DNA of 64,000 nt from Williamsia serinedens. Lineage in GTDB: Bacteria > Actinomycetota > Actinomycetes > Mycobacteriales > Mycobacteriaceae. Position numbers and translations under genes: made by a program. The stretch lies in contig NZ_JAMTCG010000003.1 in assembly GCF_024171725.1 (NCBI RefSeq), positions 682,001 through 746,000 of the forward strand, read 5' to 3'. The notes beneath the pieces were generated by a model. It did not search any database. It was given only the letters and a program-made list of their open reading frames with translations, and had not been told where the DNA came from. This document shows positions 43,167 to 52,366 of the stretch, piece after piece; the stretch's first letter is position 1, and each line of letters opens with the position of its first letter.

Positions 43167-43943
43167 TCAGCCGAAGCGGCCGGAGATGTAGTCTTCCGTG
43201 GCCTTCTGCTCCGGGTTGGAGAACATGGTCTCGGTGTCGTTGATCTCGATCAGCTGACCGGGCTGGCCGACGCCGGCGAGGTTGAAGAACGCCGTCTTGT
43301 CACTGACACGCGCGGCCTGCTGCATGTTGTGGGTGACGATGACGATCGTGTAGTCCTTCTTGAGCTCGGTGATCAGGTCCTCGATGGCGAGGGTCGAGAT
43401 CGGGTCGAGCGCGGAGCAGGGCTCGTCCATGAGGAGCACCTCGGGCGAGACGGCGATCGCACGCGCGATGCACAGACGCTGCTGCTGACCACCGGACAGA
43501 CCGCCGCCGGGCTTGCCGAGCCGGTCTTTCACCTCTTCCCAGAGGTTCGCGCCCCGCAGGCTGCGCTCGGCGACCTCGTCGAGCTCCTTCTTGTTGCGGA
43601 CGCCCTGCAGCTTGAGTCCGGCCACCACGTTGTCGCGGATCGACATGGTGGGGAACGGGTTCGGGCGCTGGAACACCATGCCGATGGTGGAGCGGACGCT
43701 CACGGGGTCGATCCCGCGGCCGTAGATGTCCTCGCCGTCGAGGAGCACCTTGCCCTCGACGCGTGCGCCCGGGGTGACCTCGTGCATGCGGTTCAGGGTC
43801 CGCAGGACGGTGGACTTGCCGCAGCCCGACGGGCCGATGAAGGCGGTGATGCTGCGCGGCGCCACCTCGAGCGAGACGTCCTTCACCGCGTGGAAGGCGC
43901 TGTAGTAGATGTTCAGGTCTTTGACGTCGAGACGCTTGGCCAT
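43167..43943 (-). CDS. pstB: Phosphate ABC transporter ATPase PstB
   Basis: 258-aa ABC ATPase. Walker [10 protein letters not shown] (residues 37-45), signature LSGGQQQR (~149), Walker B VLLMDEP and the Pst-specific insert between them identify PstB. It powers phosphate import by PstA/PstC. Last gene of pstSCAB on the minus strand, 51 bp downstream of pstA. It corresponds to phoT (Rv0820), which in M. tuberculosis stands alone at this locus. Confidence 0.96.
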   Translation of the reverse strand: MAKRLDVKDLNIYYSAFHAVKDVSLEVAPRSITAFIGPSGCGKSTVLRTLNRMHEVTPGARVEGKVLLDGEDIYGRGIDPVSVRSTIGMVFQRPNPFPTMSIRDNVVAGLKLQGVRNKKELDEVAERSLRGANLWEEVKDRLGKPGGGLSGGQQQRLCIARAIAVSPEVLLMDEPCSALDPISTLAIEDLITELKKDYTIVIVTHNMQQAARVSDKTAFFNLAGVGQPGQLIEINDTETMFSNPEQKATEDYISGRFG

Positions 43944-43994
43944 GATGTCGGTCCGTTTCGATCGTGGGTGGTCGGGGGCGGGAGCCGGAGCCCG

Positions 43995-44900
43995 CTAGGC
44001 CTTCTTGGGCGCGAACAGCTTGGAGACCAGCTTCGCGCCGAAGTAGACGACGGCGACGAGGATGACGAGGGTCAGGGCGGCGCCCCACACCTGGTCGAAG
44101 GCGTCGGAGCCGTTGTTGTACTGCTGCACCATCATCAGCGGCAGCGACTGCTGGTTGCCCTCGAACGGGTTGTTGTTGATCGCCCGCGTCGACCCGACGA
44201 GGATCAGGACCGGTGCGGATTCACCCATGACGCGGGCGACGGCGAGCATGACGCCGGTGACGATGCCCGACAGTGCGGTGGGCAGCACGATCGACGCGAT
44301 GGTGCGCCACTTCGGGACGCCGAGCGCGTACGACGCCTCCCGCAGGTCCTGCGGGACGATCTTCAGCATCTCCTCGGTGGAGCGCACGACGATCGGCACC
44401 ATCAGCAGCACCAGCGCGAGAGCGACGACGAAGCCCGACCGCGGGAGGCCCAGCGTCGTGCGCCACACGGCGTAGATGAACAGGGCGGCGACGATCGACG
44501 GGACGCCCGAGAGGATGTCGACCATGAAGGTGGTCACCCGCGCGAGCACCGACTTGCCGGTGGCGTATTCGACGAGGTAGATCGCGACGAAGATGCCGAT
44601 CGGGATCGAGATGACCGCGGCGAGCAGCGTCTGCTGCAGGGTGCCGATGATCGCGTTGAACGCGCCGCCGTGCAGCTCGTCGAACTGCCACCACTCGACC
44701 GACAGGATGGGGCTGATCCCGCGGGCGACGAGGGTGACGATCAGCCACACCAGGGGCGCGAGGGCGATCAGGAGCGCCAGGCTCACGAGGATCAGCGCGA
44801 TGTTGTCGGTGATCTTGCGCCGCAGGGTGACCGGGGTGAAGCCGGCCGGCGTGCGCTTGACGGGGCCGAGCTCCGGGCGCTCGGTGGTGGTCGCGGTCAT
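43995..44900 (-). CDS. pstA: Phosphate ABC transporter permease PstA
   Basis: 301-aa permease with six TM segments and the EAA motif near LREASYALGVPKWRTIASIVLPTALSGIVTG. It forms the phosphate channel with PstC. Its ATG overlaps the pstC stop by one base (TGATG), so the two are translationally coupled. Confidence 0.95.
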   Translation of the reverse strand: MTATTTERPELGPVKRTPAGFTPVTLRRKITDNIALILVSLALLIALAPLVWLIVTLVARGISPILSVEWWQFDELHGGAFNAIIGTLQQTLLAAVISIPIGIFVAIYLVEYATGKSVLARVTTFMVDILSGVPSIVAALFIYAVWRTTLGLPRSGFVVALALVLLMVPIVVRSTEEMLKIVPQDLREASYALGVPKWRTIASIVLPTALSGIVTGVMLAVARVMGESAPVLILVGSTRAINNNPFEGNQQSLPLMMVQQYNNGSDAFDQVWGAALTLVILVAVVYFGAKLVSKLFAPKKA

Positions 44901-45991
44901 CACTTGGCCTTCCGGGTCACGACCGAGCGGGCAGCCGCGTTGACGACGAACGTCAGCACGAACAGCGCGAGGCCGGCGGAGATGTACGCGCCGGTCTTGA
45001 GCGGCGAGTCGAACTCGGCGGCGTTGTTCGCGATCTTCGTCGCGAAGGTCTCACCGCTCTCCATCAGGTTGAAGTCGAGCGGGCCGGCCGTCGAGATGAT
45101 GAGCAGCAGGGCCATCGTCTCGCCGAGAGCGCGGCCGAGGCCGAGCATCGATCCGCTGATGTACCCGGAGAAGCCGAAGGGCAGGATCGCGACCCGCACG
45201 ACCTCCCACTTCGTCGCGCCGAGCGCGAGGGCGGCCTCACGGTGGCCGACCGGGGTCTGCACGAACACCTCACGGGTGACCGCGGTGATGATCGGCAGGA
45301 TCATGACGGCCAGCACGATGCCACCGGTGAGCATCGTGCCGCCGGTCGACATGTTCGCGACCTGCGTCGGCTCGTTGAAGAACGGCAGGAACGACAGGTT
45401 CCCGACGAGCCAGGTGTTCACCGGGACCAGCGCGGGACCGAGGACGAGGATGCCCCACAGGCCGTAGACGATCGACGGCACGGCGGCCAGCAGGTCGACG
45501 AGGTAGGTGATCGGTCCGACGAGGCGCTTCGGCGCGTACTGCGTCAGGAAGATGGCGATGCCGAGCGACACGGGCATCGCAAGGATGAGCGCGATGACCG
45601 ACACCACGACCGTGGCGTACAGCAGGTTGAGGATGCCGAACTGCAGGGTGTCACCGTCGGTGACCCAGGTGCCGGTGTAGGTGAAGAAGTTCTCGGAGTT
45701 CTTCGCCAACGCGGGGACGGCCTGGATGATCAGGAACAGCGCGATCAGGCCGATGATCAGGGAGACGAGGAGACCGGAGCCGACCGACAGCGTCCGGAAG
45801 ATCCGGTCGCCGAGGCGGGTGACGGTGCCGGAGCCGTTCTCGGGACGGTCGGCGTTGTCGCCGGTGGGGATCGGACCGGGGATCACCCCGTCCATCGGGT
45901 CGGGTCCGCTGAGCGAGGATGTCGTCATGGATCCTTCGGGGTCGGCCGTTGCTCGACCGGCGCGCAGTTGGTCGCCGTGCACTTCGGTCAT
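44900..45991 (-). CDS. pstC: Phosphate ABC transporter permease PstC
   Basis: 363-aa permease. A ~70-residue hydrophilic N-terminus precedes six TM helices, with the EAA loop at HREAALALGATKWEVVRVAILPFGFSGYISG. Two starts are plausible: the ATG used here (GGGAGA 8 nt upstream) and the ATG of MTTSSLSGP at 45928 (GAAGGA close upstream). It follows pstS by 90 bp. Confidence 0.94.
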   Translation of the reverse strand: MTEVHGDQLRAGRATADPEGSMTTSSLSGPDPMDGVIPGPIPTGDNADRPENGSGTVTRLGDRIFRTLSVGSGLLVSLIIGLIALFLIIQAVPALAKNSENFFTYTGTWVTDGDTLQFGILNLLYATVVVSVIALILAMPVSLGIAIFLTQYAPKRLVGPITYLVDLLAAVPSIVYGLWGILVLGPALVPVNTWLVGNLSFLPFFNEPTQVANMSTGGTMLTGGIVLAVMILPIITAVTREVFVQTPVGHREAALALGATKWEVVRVAILPFGFSGYISGSMLGLGRALGETMALLLIISTAGPLDFNLMESGETFATKIANNAAEFDSPLKTGAYISAGLALFVLTFVVNAAARSVVTRKAK

Positions 45992-46081
45992 GTCAGGGGT
46001 CTCCCAAGTGTCTCAACCGGTGCCGCGGGGTTGCAATCTCACGCGTGAGATCGCGAACCCCGCGGCCGGGTCAGCCGACGA

Positions 46082-47197
46082 TCAGCTGAGGGCGTTGATG
46101 GTGCCCATCAGGGTCTGCTTGTAGGAATCGGGCAGTGCGACGTACCCGATCTCGGACAGACCGCTCTGTCCCTGGTTCAGGATCGTGGTGAAGGCCGACT
46201 TCAGCACCGCACCCTTGTTCCCGGTGTAGCCCTTCGAGCACACGACCTCGTAGGTGGTGAGCATCAGCGGCCACGAACCCTGCGTCTTCGTCGCGAACAG
46301 CTTGTCGGTGTCGACCTGCAGGTCCTTGCTGCCCGGGGTCTTGAACTGCACCTCGGACAGGGCCTTCGCGGCGGTGTCGCCGGTCAGCTGGGTCGCACCC
46401 GAGCCGAAGTCCATCTGGGCCAGACCCAGGTTGTTCTGCTCGGCGAAGCCCCACTCGACGTAGGTGATCGCGCCGGCGGTCTTCTTGACGGTGTCGCCCA
46501 CGCCGGTCGACTTGGCCGCTGCCGAGCCGCCCTGACCCTTGAAGGTCTTGTCGTGCTCGTAGGGCCAGTCGCTCTTCGCCGTGTCCGACAGGAACCGCTG
46601 GAAGTTGTCGGTGGTGCCCGAGCTGTCGCTGCGGTGAACCGGGACGATCTTCGTCGACGGCAGGTTCTTGCCCGGGTTCAGCGCGGCGATGGCCGGGTCG
46701 TTCCACGTGGTGATCTTCGAGTCGAAGATCTTCGCCAGCACGCTCGGGTTGAGGGTCAGGCCCTCGACGCCGCTCAGGTTGTAGGCGATGGCGACCGGGC
46801 CCGCGACCAGCGGGATGTGCCATGCGTCGTTGCCGGCGCAGCGGGTCTTGGCCTGCGCGGCCTCGCTCTCCTTCAGAGCCGAGTCCGACCCGGCGAAGTC
46901 GACGTCGCCGGCGAGGAACTTCTTGACGCCGTCCCCCGAGCCGCTGCCGGTGTAGTTGAGGACGATGCCGCCGTTGCTGGAGAGCACGTCCTGGAACTTC
47001 TGGACGGCCTTCTGCTGCGCGGTCGAACCCTCGCCGCTGACCGACTGCCCGCTGAAGCTGTTGTCGGCGCTCGAACCGCCCGACGAGCTGCTGGAATCCG
47101 CCCCGCCACTGCAGGCCGAGAGGGTGAGAGTGGCAGCGGCGACGATGCCTACGGCGATCGCGCCGGTCCGTGTCGCCGAGCCCCTGTTGAGATTCAC
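46082..47197 (-). CDS. pstS: Phosphate-binding lipoprotein PstS
   Basis: 371-aa lipoprotein with lipobox LSAC (Cys29), then a Ser/Gly-rich linker and the PBP-like phosphate-binding domain. Phosphate-contacting motifs are GEGSTAQQKAVQKF, FAGSDSALKES and VHRSDSSGTTDNFQRFL. I chose the GTG (VNLNRGSATR) with GGAGG 8 nt upstream; the longer frame adds a non-signal stretch. First gene of the pst operon, downstream of a PHO box on the same strand. Confidence 0.94.
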   Translation of the reverse strand: MNLNRGSATRTGAIAVGIVAAATLTLSACSGGADSSSSSGGSSADNSFSGQSVSGEGSTAQQKAVQKFQDVLSSNGGIVLNYTGSGSGDGVKKFLAGDVDFAGSDSALKESEAAQAKTRCAGNDAWHIPLVAGPVAIAYNLSGVEGLTLNPSVLAKIFDSKITTWNDPAIAALNPGKNLPSTKIVPVHRSDSSGTTDNFQRFLSDTAKSDWPYEHDKTFKGQGGSAAAKSTGVGDTVKKTAGAITYVEWGFAEQNNLGLAQMDFGSGATQLTGDTAAKALSEVQFKTPGSKDLQVDTDKLFATKTQGSWPLMLTTYEVVCSKGYTGNKGAVLKSAFTTILNQGQSGLSEIGYVALPDSYKQTLMGTINALS

Positions 47198-47348
47198 GCC
47201 AGAGTCCTCCGATGGATGTGTGCCGGGGAGCAGTCGAGCACCTGCCCCGCGTCTCCTCACGAGGTGACGCGCGCAGGGGACCACCGCCCCGGTGCCGTGT
47301 GGTCGGGTTGAAAGCTATGGGCCGGTGGTGGACGGTCGACCGACGTCC

Positions 47349-47366
47349 GGTGAACGGAGGGTGAAT
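47349..47366 (-). promoter_or_regulatory. PHO box upstream of pstS
   Basis: On the minus strand ATTCACC (47366-47360) and GTTCACC (47355-47349) repeat with 11-bp spacing, as at phoU. It lies ~150 bp before the pstS start. Confidence 0.65.
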
Positions 47367-47447
47367 TGATCCCACCTGCACGCGGCTCTCCGGCGAACAC
47401 GTGACTCAGGTCGTTACCCGAGGTGACGAGGTGTTTCGTGCAACGAT

Positions 47448-47463
47448 TCGGACCGCGGTCCGA
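47448..47463. promoter_or_regulatory. 16-bp palindrome containing GGACCGCGGTCC
   Basis: TCGGACCGCGGTCCGA contains the same 12-mer as the LLM and YceI operators. It lies between mshD and pstS, far from a start codon and without the adjacent TATAG element, so it may be a chance or secondary site, or part of a terminator-like dyad. Confidence 0.35.
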
Positions 47464-47494
47464 CGCCGAGTGATCCGGACCACCCGGCCACCGT

Positions 47495-48406
47495 TCAGCC
47501 GTAGGCGACGTCGACCGTGTGGCGGGTGAAACCGAGCCGGTCGTAGGTGTGCAGCGCGGCGGCGTTGTCGCCCTCGACGTACAGCTCGACGACGGTCAGT
47601 CCCTCGCGCTCGAGGTGCGCGATCCCCGCCAGCGTCAGCAGCCGGCCGAGGCCCCTCCCCTGCGTGCCGGTGTCGACTCCGACGATGTAGACCTCGCCGA
47701 TCTCCGGTTCCTCGTCGGTCGCGGGATGCACCTTGGTCCAGTGGAACCCGAGGAGGGTGTCGGGGTCGGAACGGTCGAACACGAGGAACAGACCCTCGGG
47801 ATCGAACCAGTCCGACGACGTCCGCGCGTCGATCTCGTCCTGCGACCACCCACCCTGTTCGGGGTGCCAGTCGAAGGCCGCGTTGTTGACGCGCAGGATC
47901 TCCGCGTCGTCCTCGGGTCCGGCGTAGGTGCGCAGCAGCAGGTCGTCGGGCACCTCGAGGTCGGGCAACGGGAGATCGGGGTCGTTCAGGGAACGTCGCA
48001 TCGACAGCAGTTCACGCAGCGGCTTCAAACCGAGCGACGCCGCGAGTGCTTGCGCCGCAGGGAGATCCCCGTGGGCCCAGACACGCGCCGAGCCGGCGGA
48101 CGCCTCGAATGCGGCCTGGATCAACGACTTCCCGTGACCGACGCCGCGGCGCTCGGGGTCGATCGCCGCCTCGATCATCGCGGGCTCGTCATCGCGGCCC
48201 GGGGTGATGTTGGCGTAGCCGACCACCCGCCCGCTGTCGTCACGCGCGGTCAGGTGTGTCACCCGGTCACCGTCGATGGCCGCGACCGCCTGCTCCGAGA
48301 GCCCGGCGACGCCGTCGGCGCGTTCGACCCGGTCGACGAGTTCGTGTGCGGCGCGGGCGGTCTCGGCGTCCAACGACTGCGACTCCGCGACGGTCAGGTC
48401 AGCCAC
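47495..48406 (-). CDS. mshD: Mycothiol synthase MshD
   Basis: 303-aa enzyme with two tandem GNAT domains (residues ~1-145 and ~155-303). It acetylates the cysteinyl amine of Cys-GlcN-Ins in the last step of mycothiol formation. Acetyl-CoA loops are [10 protein letters not shown] (first domain) and [11 protein letters not shown] (second). The GTG start overlaps the glnR stop by 8 bp, so synthesis is coupled to that regulator. Orthologue of Rv0819. Confidence 0.94.
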   Translation of the reverse strand: MADLTVAESQSLDAETARAAHELVDRVERADGVAGLSEQAVAAIDGDRVTHLTARDDSGRVVGYANITPGRDDEPAMIEAAIDPERRGVGHGKSLIQAAFEASAGSARVWAHGDLPAAQALAASLGLKPLRELLSMRRSLNDPDLPLPDLEVPDDLLLRTYAGPEDDAEILRVNNAAFDWHPEQGGWSQDEIDARTSSDWFDPEGLFLVFDRSDPDTLLGFHWTKVHPATDEEPEIGEVYIVGVDTGTQGRGLGRLLTLAGIAHLEREGLTVVELYVEGDNAAALHTYDRLGFTRHTVDVAYG

Positions 48407-49172
48407 CGTTGCTCATCGACCGCAGTTCGTCGTCCAGTTCCTCGGCGCCGTCGGCGAAGTCGTCGTCGAAGTCCTCGGCGGGGCCGTCGGAGTCGTCGCG
48501 GCCACGCGCGGGGCGGACCGCCTTGTAGCCGACGTTGCGCACGGTGCCGATCAACGACTCGTGTTCGGCGCCCAGCTTCGCGCGCAGACGCCGCACGTGG
48601 ACGTCCACGGTACGAGTGCCGCCGAAGAAGTCGTATCCCCAGACCTCCTGCAGGAGTTGCGCTCTGGTGAAGACGCGGCCTGCGTTCTGCGCCAGGTACT
48701 TCAGGAGCTCGAACTCCTTGTAGGTCAGGTCGAGCGGGCGGCCGCGCAGCCGCGCGGTGTAGGTGCCCTCGTCGATGACCAGTTCCCCCAGCGACACCTT
48801 GCCCGCGGCCTCCTCGCTCTCCCCGCCGCGGGTGCGGACGACGAGCAGTCGCAGGCGGGCGTCCAGCTCGGCCGGTCCGATCGTCGGGAGCAGGAAGTCG
48901 TCGAGGCCCCACTCGGCGTTGACCGCCACGAGTCCACCCTCGGTCAGCACGGCGACGACCGGGACCGAGGCCCCGGTGCTGCCGAGCAGACGGCACAGTC
49001 CGCGGGCCGCGGCGAGGTCGGTGCGGGCGTCGACGATGGCGACGTCGGCGTTGCCGGCCTCCATCAACGACGACACCTCGGTCGGCGCGACGCGGACCGT
49101 GTGGGCGAGAAGCGCGAGTGACGGGACCACCGATTCCGGCGCGGGGTCGGCCGTCAGCAACAAGAGATCCAT
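48399..49172 (-). CDS. glnR: GlnR-type nitrogen response regulator
   Basis: 257-aa OmpR/PhoB-family regulator. The atypical receiver (residues ~1-115) keeps Asp48 in VAIVDART but lacks the usual acidic pair at the N-terminus, as in GlnR. The winged-helix DNA-binding domain is at ~130-228 ([39 protein letters not shown]). The tail is acidic. Position matches Rv0818, the mycobacterial GlnR that activates nitrogen assimilation genes. No partner kinase is present, as is normal for this orphan. mshD overlaps its end. Confidence 0.9.
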   Translation of the reverse strand: MDLLLLTADPAPESVVPSLALLAHTVRVAPTEVSSLMEAGNADVAIVDARTDLAAARGLCRLLGSTGASVPVVAVLTEGGLVAVNAEWGLDDFLLPTIGPAELDARLRLLVVRTRGGESEEAAGKVSLGELVIDEGTYTARLRGRPLDLTYKEFELLKYLAQNAGRVFTRAQLLQEVWGYDFFGGTRTVDVHVRRLRAKLGAEHESLIGTVRNVGYKAVRPARGRDDSDGPAEDFDDDFADGAEELDDELRSMSNGG

Positions 49173-49298
49173 GGGAACTCCGATCTCCGACGGTGGTCTC
49201 TCACGTGTGTACGCTGCAGCGACGACGGTGCAGGGTAGGGAAAGAATAACGCCTGTCCCTGTACGAGCCCGTATCGGCGGCGCGGTGAGGAGCCTGGA

Positions 49299-50285
49299 GT
49301 GGTCGGCAGCCCCCGACTCCGTCGCCCCCTCCGCCGCATCCTGTGGACACTTCTCGTCGTCATCGTCGTGGCCGTCGTCGGGGCCCTCGGCGTCGACACC
49401 GCCATCGCGATCAACGCCGAACGCAGCTTCGCGAAGGCGCTGATGTCGTCTCGCTCGGACGACGGAGAATCCCCCGCGCTCCGCTTCGAGCCCGAAGTCA
49501 CCATCTCCGGATTTCCTGCGTACAGGGCTGTCGAGGCGGGGCGGTATTCGCAGATCGGGATCACGGCCCGCGCGGTGGACGTGACCGGCCCCGCCACCTT
49601 CCGCTACAACCAGCAGCCCCGGATGCCGCATGGGTGCACGGGCGACGACCCGTGTCGAGCGGACGTGCGGACCCGGCTGACCGATGTCCGCGTCGGCGGC
49701 AAACATTCGATGACGAGACCCTTCAGCCCATGGGTGGGATTGAAGGTCGGTTCGGCGACCACCTCGACGACCATCGACTCGGTGGCGGTCGGCCGGATGC
49801 TCGGCATCGACGACCTGACAGTGAACACGCCCGCACCGGAAGGCGAGGCCGGCAGCGGCGGACCCCAGGACGGCCTGCTGTCGCGGACGAAGGGCGTCCT
49901 GCTGACCGGCACGGTGCGCACTCCGGCACCCGACAACCGTGACGTGAAAGTCAGCGTGACGGTCGACCTGTCCATCAGGGGCGGGGCGCTCCACCTGCAG
50001 GCGACCGGTTTCTACACCGGCCCCGAGGAACACTCCGACACAGTCGTGCCGAAGGCATATGCGGCGCAGGTCCTCGAGCGTTTCACCGCGACCCTGCCGA
50101 CTCTCCCGACGTCGTGGGGCGCGATCCCGACATCAGCGCGCAGCAGCGGTAGCGACCTCATGGTCGAGGGCACGCCGAACCTCGAGTACGCGCAGTCGCC
50201 CGAACTGTTCCTCAATCCCGCCGGGAGCGCGTTCTTCATGTACACCTGCCGGTCAGGTGGTCAGTTCCACCGACCGCCCTGCTGA
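49299..50285 (+). CDS. DUF2993 (LmeA-like) exported protein
   Basis: 328-aa membrane-anchored protein with one N-terminal TM helix (~13-35, [19 protein letters not shown]) and a DUF2993 domain with a conserved internal [20 protein letters not shown]. LmeA of mycobacteria binds phosphoinositides and aids mannan elongation, but this is the Rv0817c-type member, whose role is not established. GTG start with GAGGAG upstream. Divergent from glnR. Confidence 0.86.
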   Translation: MVGSPRLRRPLRRILWTLLVVIVVAVVGALGVDTAIAINAERSFAKALMSSRSDDGESPALRFEPEVTISGFPAYRAVEAGRYSQIGITARAVDVTGPATFRYNQQPRMPHGCTGDDPCRADVRTRLTDVRVGGKHSMTRPFSPWVGLKVGSATTSTTIDSVAVGRMLGIDDLTVNTPAPEGEAGSGGPQDGLLSRTKGVLLTGTVRTPAPDNRDVKVSVTVDLSIRGGALHLQATGFYTGPEEHSDTVVPKAYAAQVLERFTATLPTLPTSWGAIPTSARSSGSDLMVEGTPNLEYAQSPELFLNPAGSAFFMYTCRSGGQFHRPPC

Positions 50286-50316
50286 GCCGCCCGGCAGCTC
50301 AGGAGGTGACCTTTGT

Positions 50317-50322
50317 TACTGT
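50317..50322 (+). promoter_or_regulatory. -10 box of the cysteine leader transcript
   Basis: TACTGT ends 7 nt before the ATG of the leader peptide, matching a leaderless start of transcription at the leader codon. Confidence 0.58.
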
Positions 50323-50329
50323 CGGCCCC

Positions 50330-50410
50330 ATGCAGTCGCGTCGTGAGTACCTGCTCACCCGCCGCCGGGCGATCGATTTCTGTCGACTCGCCACCTGCTG
50401 CTGTCGCTGA
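50330..50410 (+). CDS. Cysteine-rich leader peptide (putative cysteine attenuator)
   Basis: 26-codon reading frame starting MQSRREYLLTRRRA and ending FCRLATCCCR, with four cysteines, three of them consecutive near the end. Polycysteine leaderless short reading frames upstream of cysA2 are known in mycobacteria as cysteine-sensing attenuators: ribosome stalling at the Cys codons alters expression of the downstream genes. The same layout is seen here: leaderless start, Cys run, then 166 bp to cysA. The exact structure that is switched is not resolved by eye. Confidence 0.8.
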   Translation: MQSRREYLLTRRRAIDFCRLATCCCR

Positions 50411-50576
50411 CACAGGTCCGCGACGCGCAGTCGTCTCGTGGCCGTCCGTGCCGACGGTCTGAACCCCTCACCGTCCGCCGTGTCGGCTCACGCCCGTTCT
50501 CCTGCCGCTCGTCGCGGTCCCCGTGTCGGCTCGCTCGACATCCCGATCACCCACCGTCCCACCCGAAAGGACCACC

Positions 50577-51416
50577 ATGGCTCGCTCCGATGTCCTGGTC
50601 AGCGCAGACTGGGCTGAGCAGAACCTGAACACCGACTCCGTCGTCTTCGTCGAGGTCGACGAGGACACCAGCGCCTACGACGGCGGCCACATCCAGGGCG
50701 CCGTCAAGCTCGACTGGAAGACCGACCTGCAGGACCAGGTCCGTCGCGACTTCGTCAACGCCGAGCAGTTCGGCGACCTGCTGTCCTCGCGCGGCATCTC
50801 CAACGACGACACCGTCGTGCTGTACGGCGGCAACAACAACTGGTTCGCCGCCTACGCCTACTGGTACTTCAAGCTGTACGGCCACCAGGACGTGAAGCTG
50901 CTCGACGGCGGCCGCAAGAAGTGGGAGCTCGACGGCCGTCCGCTGTCGACCGACACCGTCTCGCGCCCCGCCACCAGCTACAAGGCCTCCGACCCCGACC
51001 TGTCGATCCGCGCGTTCCGCGACGAGGTCGTCGACGCGATCGGCAGCAAGAACCTCGTCGACGTGCGCAGCCCGGACGAGTTCTCCGGCAAGATCCTCGC
51101 GCCGGCCCACCTCCCGCAGGAGCAGAGCCAGCGTCCCGGCCACATCCCCGGCGCGATCAACGTGCCGTGGAGCAAGGCCGCCAACGAGGACGGCACGTTC
51201 AAGTCCGACGAGGAGCTGGCCGAGCTGTACAAGGAGGCCGGCCTGGACGGCGAGAAGGACACCATCGCCTACTGCCGCATCGGCGAGCGGTCGAGCCACA
51301 CCTGGTTCGTGCTGAAGGAGATCCTCGGCCACCAGAACGTCAAGAACTACGACGGCAGCTGGACCGAGTACGGCTCGCTGATCGGCGTGCCGATCGAGCT
51401 GGGAGAGGGCAAGTGA
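50577..51416 (+). CDS. cysA: Thiosulfate sulfurtransferase (CysA2/SseA-like)
   Basis: 279-aa two-domain rhodanese. The C-terminal catalytic loop is CRIGERSS with Cys233, and the N-terminal domain is inactive (no Cys at the equivalent place). It transfers sulfur from thiosulfate to acceptors such as cyanide or thiols. ATG preceded by AAAGGA. Orthologue of Rv0815c. It is followed by sseC with one shared base (TGATG), and lies behind the cysteine-rich leader peptide. Confidence 0.94.
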   Translation: MARSDVLVSADWAEQNLNTDSVVFVEVDEDTSAYDGGHIQGAVKLDWKTDLQDQVRRDFVNAEQFGDLLSSRGISNDDTVVLYGGNNNWFAAYAYWYFKLYGHQDVKLLDGGRKKWELDGRPLSTDTVSRPATSYKASDPDLSIRAFRDEVVDAIGSKNLVDVRSPDEFSGKILAPAHLPQEQSQRPGHIPGAINVPWSKAANEDGTFKSDEELAELYKEAGLDGEKDTIAYCRIGERSSHTWFVLKEILGHQNVKNYDGSWTEYGSLIGVPIELGEGK

Positions 51417-51727
51417 TGTGCGCAGCACCCAAGCAGGGGCAGAAGTTACCCGCCGGCGTCGACGTCGAGAAGGAGACGGTCCTCACCGGGCAGGTCCTCG
51501 ACGGTGACGGCCAGCCCGTCGGCGGCGCCTTCGTGCGTCTGCTGGACGGCACCGGCGAGTTCACCGCCGAGGTCGTGGCGAGCGGGACCGGCGACTTCCG
51601 GTTCTTCGCCGCACCGGGCATGTGGACGCTGCGGGCGCTCTCGCCCCGCGGCAACGGCGACGTGACCGTCCACCCGGACGGCACCGGCGTCTACGACCAG
51701 GACGTCACGGTCGCGAAGGCGAGCTGA
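51416..51727 (+). CDS. sseC: SseC/DUF1416 sulfur-metabolism protein
   Basis: 103-aa protein of the DUF1416 family with a carboxypeptidase-regulatory-like beta-sandwich (TGQVLDGDGQPVGGAFVRLLDG). In mycobacteria sseC lies with cysA (Rv0814c) and is thought to function in thiosulfate handling, though its activity is not defined. The start overlaps the cysA stop by one base. Confidence 0.9.
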   Translation: MCAAPKQGQKLPAGVDVEKETVLTGQVLDGDGQPVGGAFVRLLDGTGEFTAEVVASGTGDFRFFAAPGMWTLRALSPRGNGDVTVHPDGTGVYDQDVTVAKAS

Positions 51728-51743
51728 CACCGTTCTGTCCGAT

Positions 51744-51774
51744 CGCCCCCGCTCGCGCCCTGCGAGCGGGGGCG
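51744..51774 (+). terminator. Hairpin terminator after sseC
   Basis: CGCCCCCGCTCGC (51744-51756) pairs perfectly with GCGAGCGGGGGCG (51762-51774), loop GCCCT, 17 bp after sseC. Confidence 0.8.
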
Positions 51775-51790
51775 TCGTCGTCTCCGGGCC

Positions 51791-52168
51791 CTACCGCGGG
51801 TCGAGGAAGGTGTAGAGCTCCGCGATCCGACCGTCCCGCACGTGACCGATGTCCATGCCGGACACGACCGTCGGCCCGTCGGCGGGACCCAGCGCCCAGG
51901 AGATGCGGCCGAGATCACGCACCGAACTCGGCGGGACCGTCACCGTGAAGACCAGCCCGGGCGTGTCCTGCTGCAGCGATCGGATCTTCGCGTCGATCGC
52001 ATCGTGGCCGGTGACCGTCCCGTCCTCGTCGTGGAATGCCGCGTCGGGGTGGTAGAGCTCCTCGACCAGTCCGCGGCGCACCGCATCGTCGGTGGTGGTG
52101 AACACCTCGACGACGTTGCGCTGCATCACGTCCGCGATCATCGCGGCCGGGGTTGCGTCGTCGGACAT
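51791..52168 (-). CDS. SnoaL-like NTF2-fold protein
   Basis: 125-aa NTF2-like protein. ELYHPDAAFHDEDGTVTGHDAI and the GHVRDGRIAELYTF ending are typical of the SnoaL-like ketosteroid-isomerase group. No conserved catalytic set allows a reaction to be named. It has a poly-Arg-free start MSDDATPAAM. It is divergent from a leaderless small membrane protein. Confidence 0.84.
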   Translation of the reverse strand: MSDDATPAAMIADVMQRNVVEVFTTTDDAVRRGLVEELYHPDAAFHDEDGTVTGHDAIDAKIRSLQQDTPGLVFTVTVPPSSVRDLGRISWALGPADGPTVVSGMDIGHVRDGRIAELYTFLDPR

Positions 52169-52245
52169 GAGACCTCCCGGTGTGTCGACGGGCTACGCGA
52201 CCGCGGCCGCCCGGTGCCGACCCCATCCGCGCCGGGGGCTCGTCG

Positions 52246-52251
52246 TAGACT
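52246..52251 (+). promoter_or_regulatory. -10 box of leaderless small-protein gene
   Basis: TAGACT, identical to the -10 of the tetR at 26071, ends 6 nt before the GTG at 52258. Confidence 0.6.
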
Positions 52252-52257
52252 GGTCGC

Positions 52258-52356
52258 GTGGTCATCTTCTTCGAGGTCCTGCTGGTGATTGCGACGGTCG
52301 CGATCGTGTGGTTCGGGCTGTACACGCTGTACCGCCTCATCACCGACGAGTCCTGA
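52258..52356 (+). CDS. 32-residue single-pass membrane protein
   Basis: Very short GTG-initiated frame encoding [18 protein letters not shown] and then [14 protein letters not shown]: one TM helix with a charged cytoplasmic tail. Support comes from the TAGACT -10 box 6 nt upstream, the regular codon pattern and its fixed position 10 bp before the nitrobindin gene. I do not know a family. It may be a membrane tether for the following protein or a regulatory peptide, both inferences. Confidence 0.68.
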   Translation: MVIFFEVLLVIATVAIVWFGLYTLYRLITDES

Positions 52357-52366
52357 CACCGCCCGC

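Noticed and set aside
47448-47463. Third GGACCGCGGTCC as an operator for pstS.
   Set aside because: It lies ~250 bp before pstS, beyond the PHO box, and lacks the adjacent TATAG element found at the other two sites. It is listed only as a low-confidence dyad.
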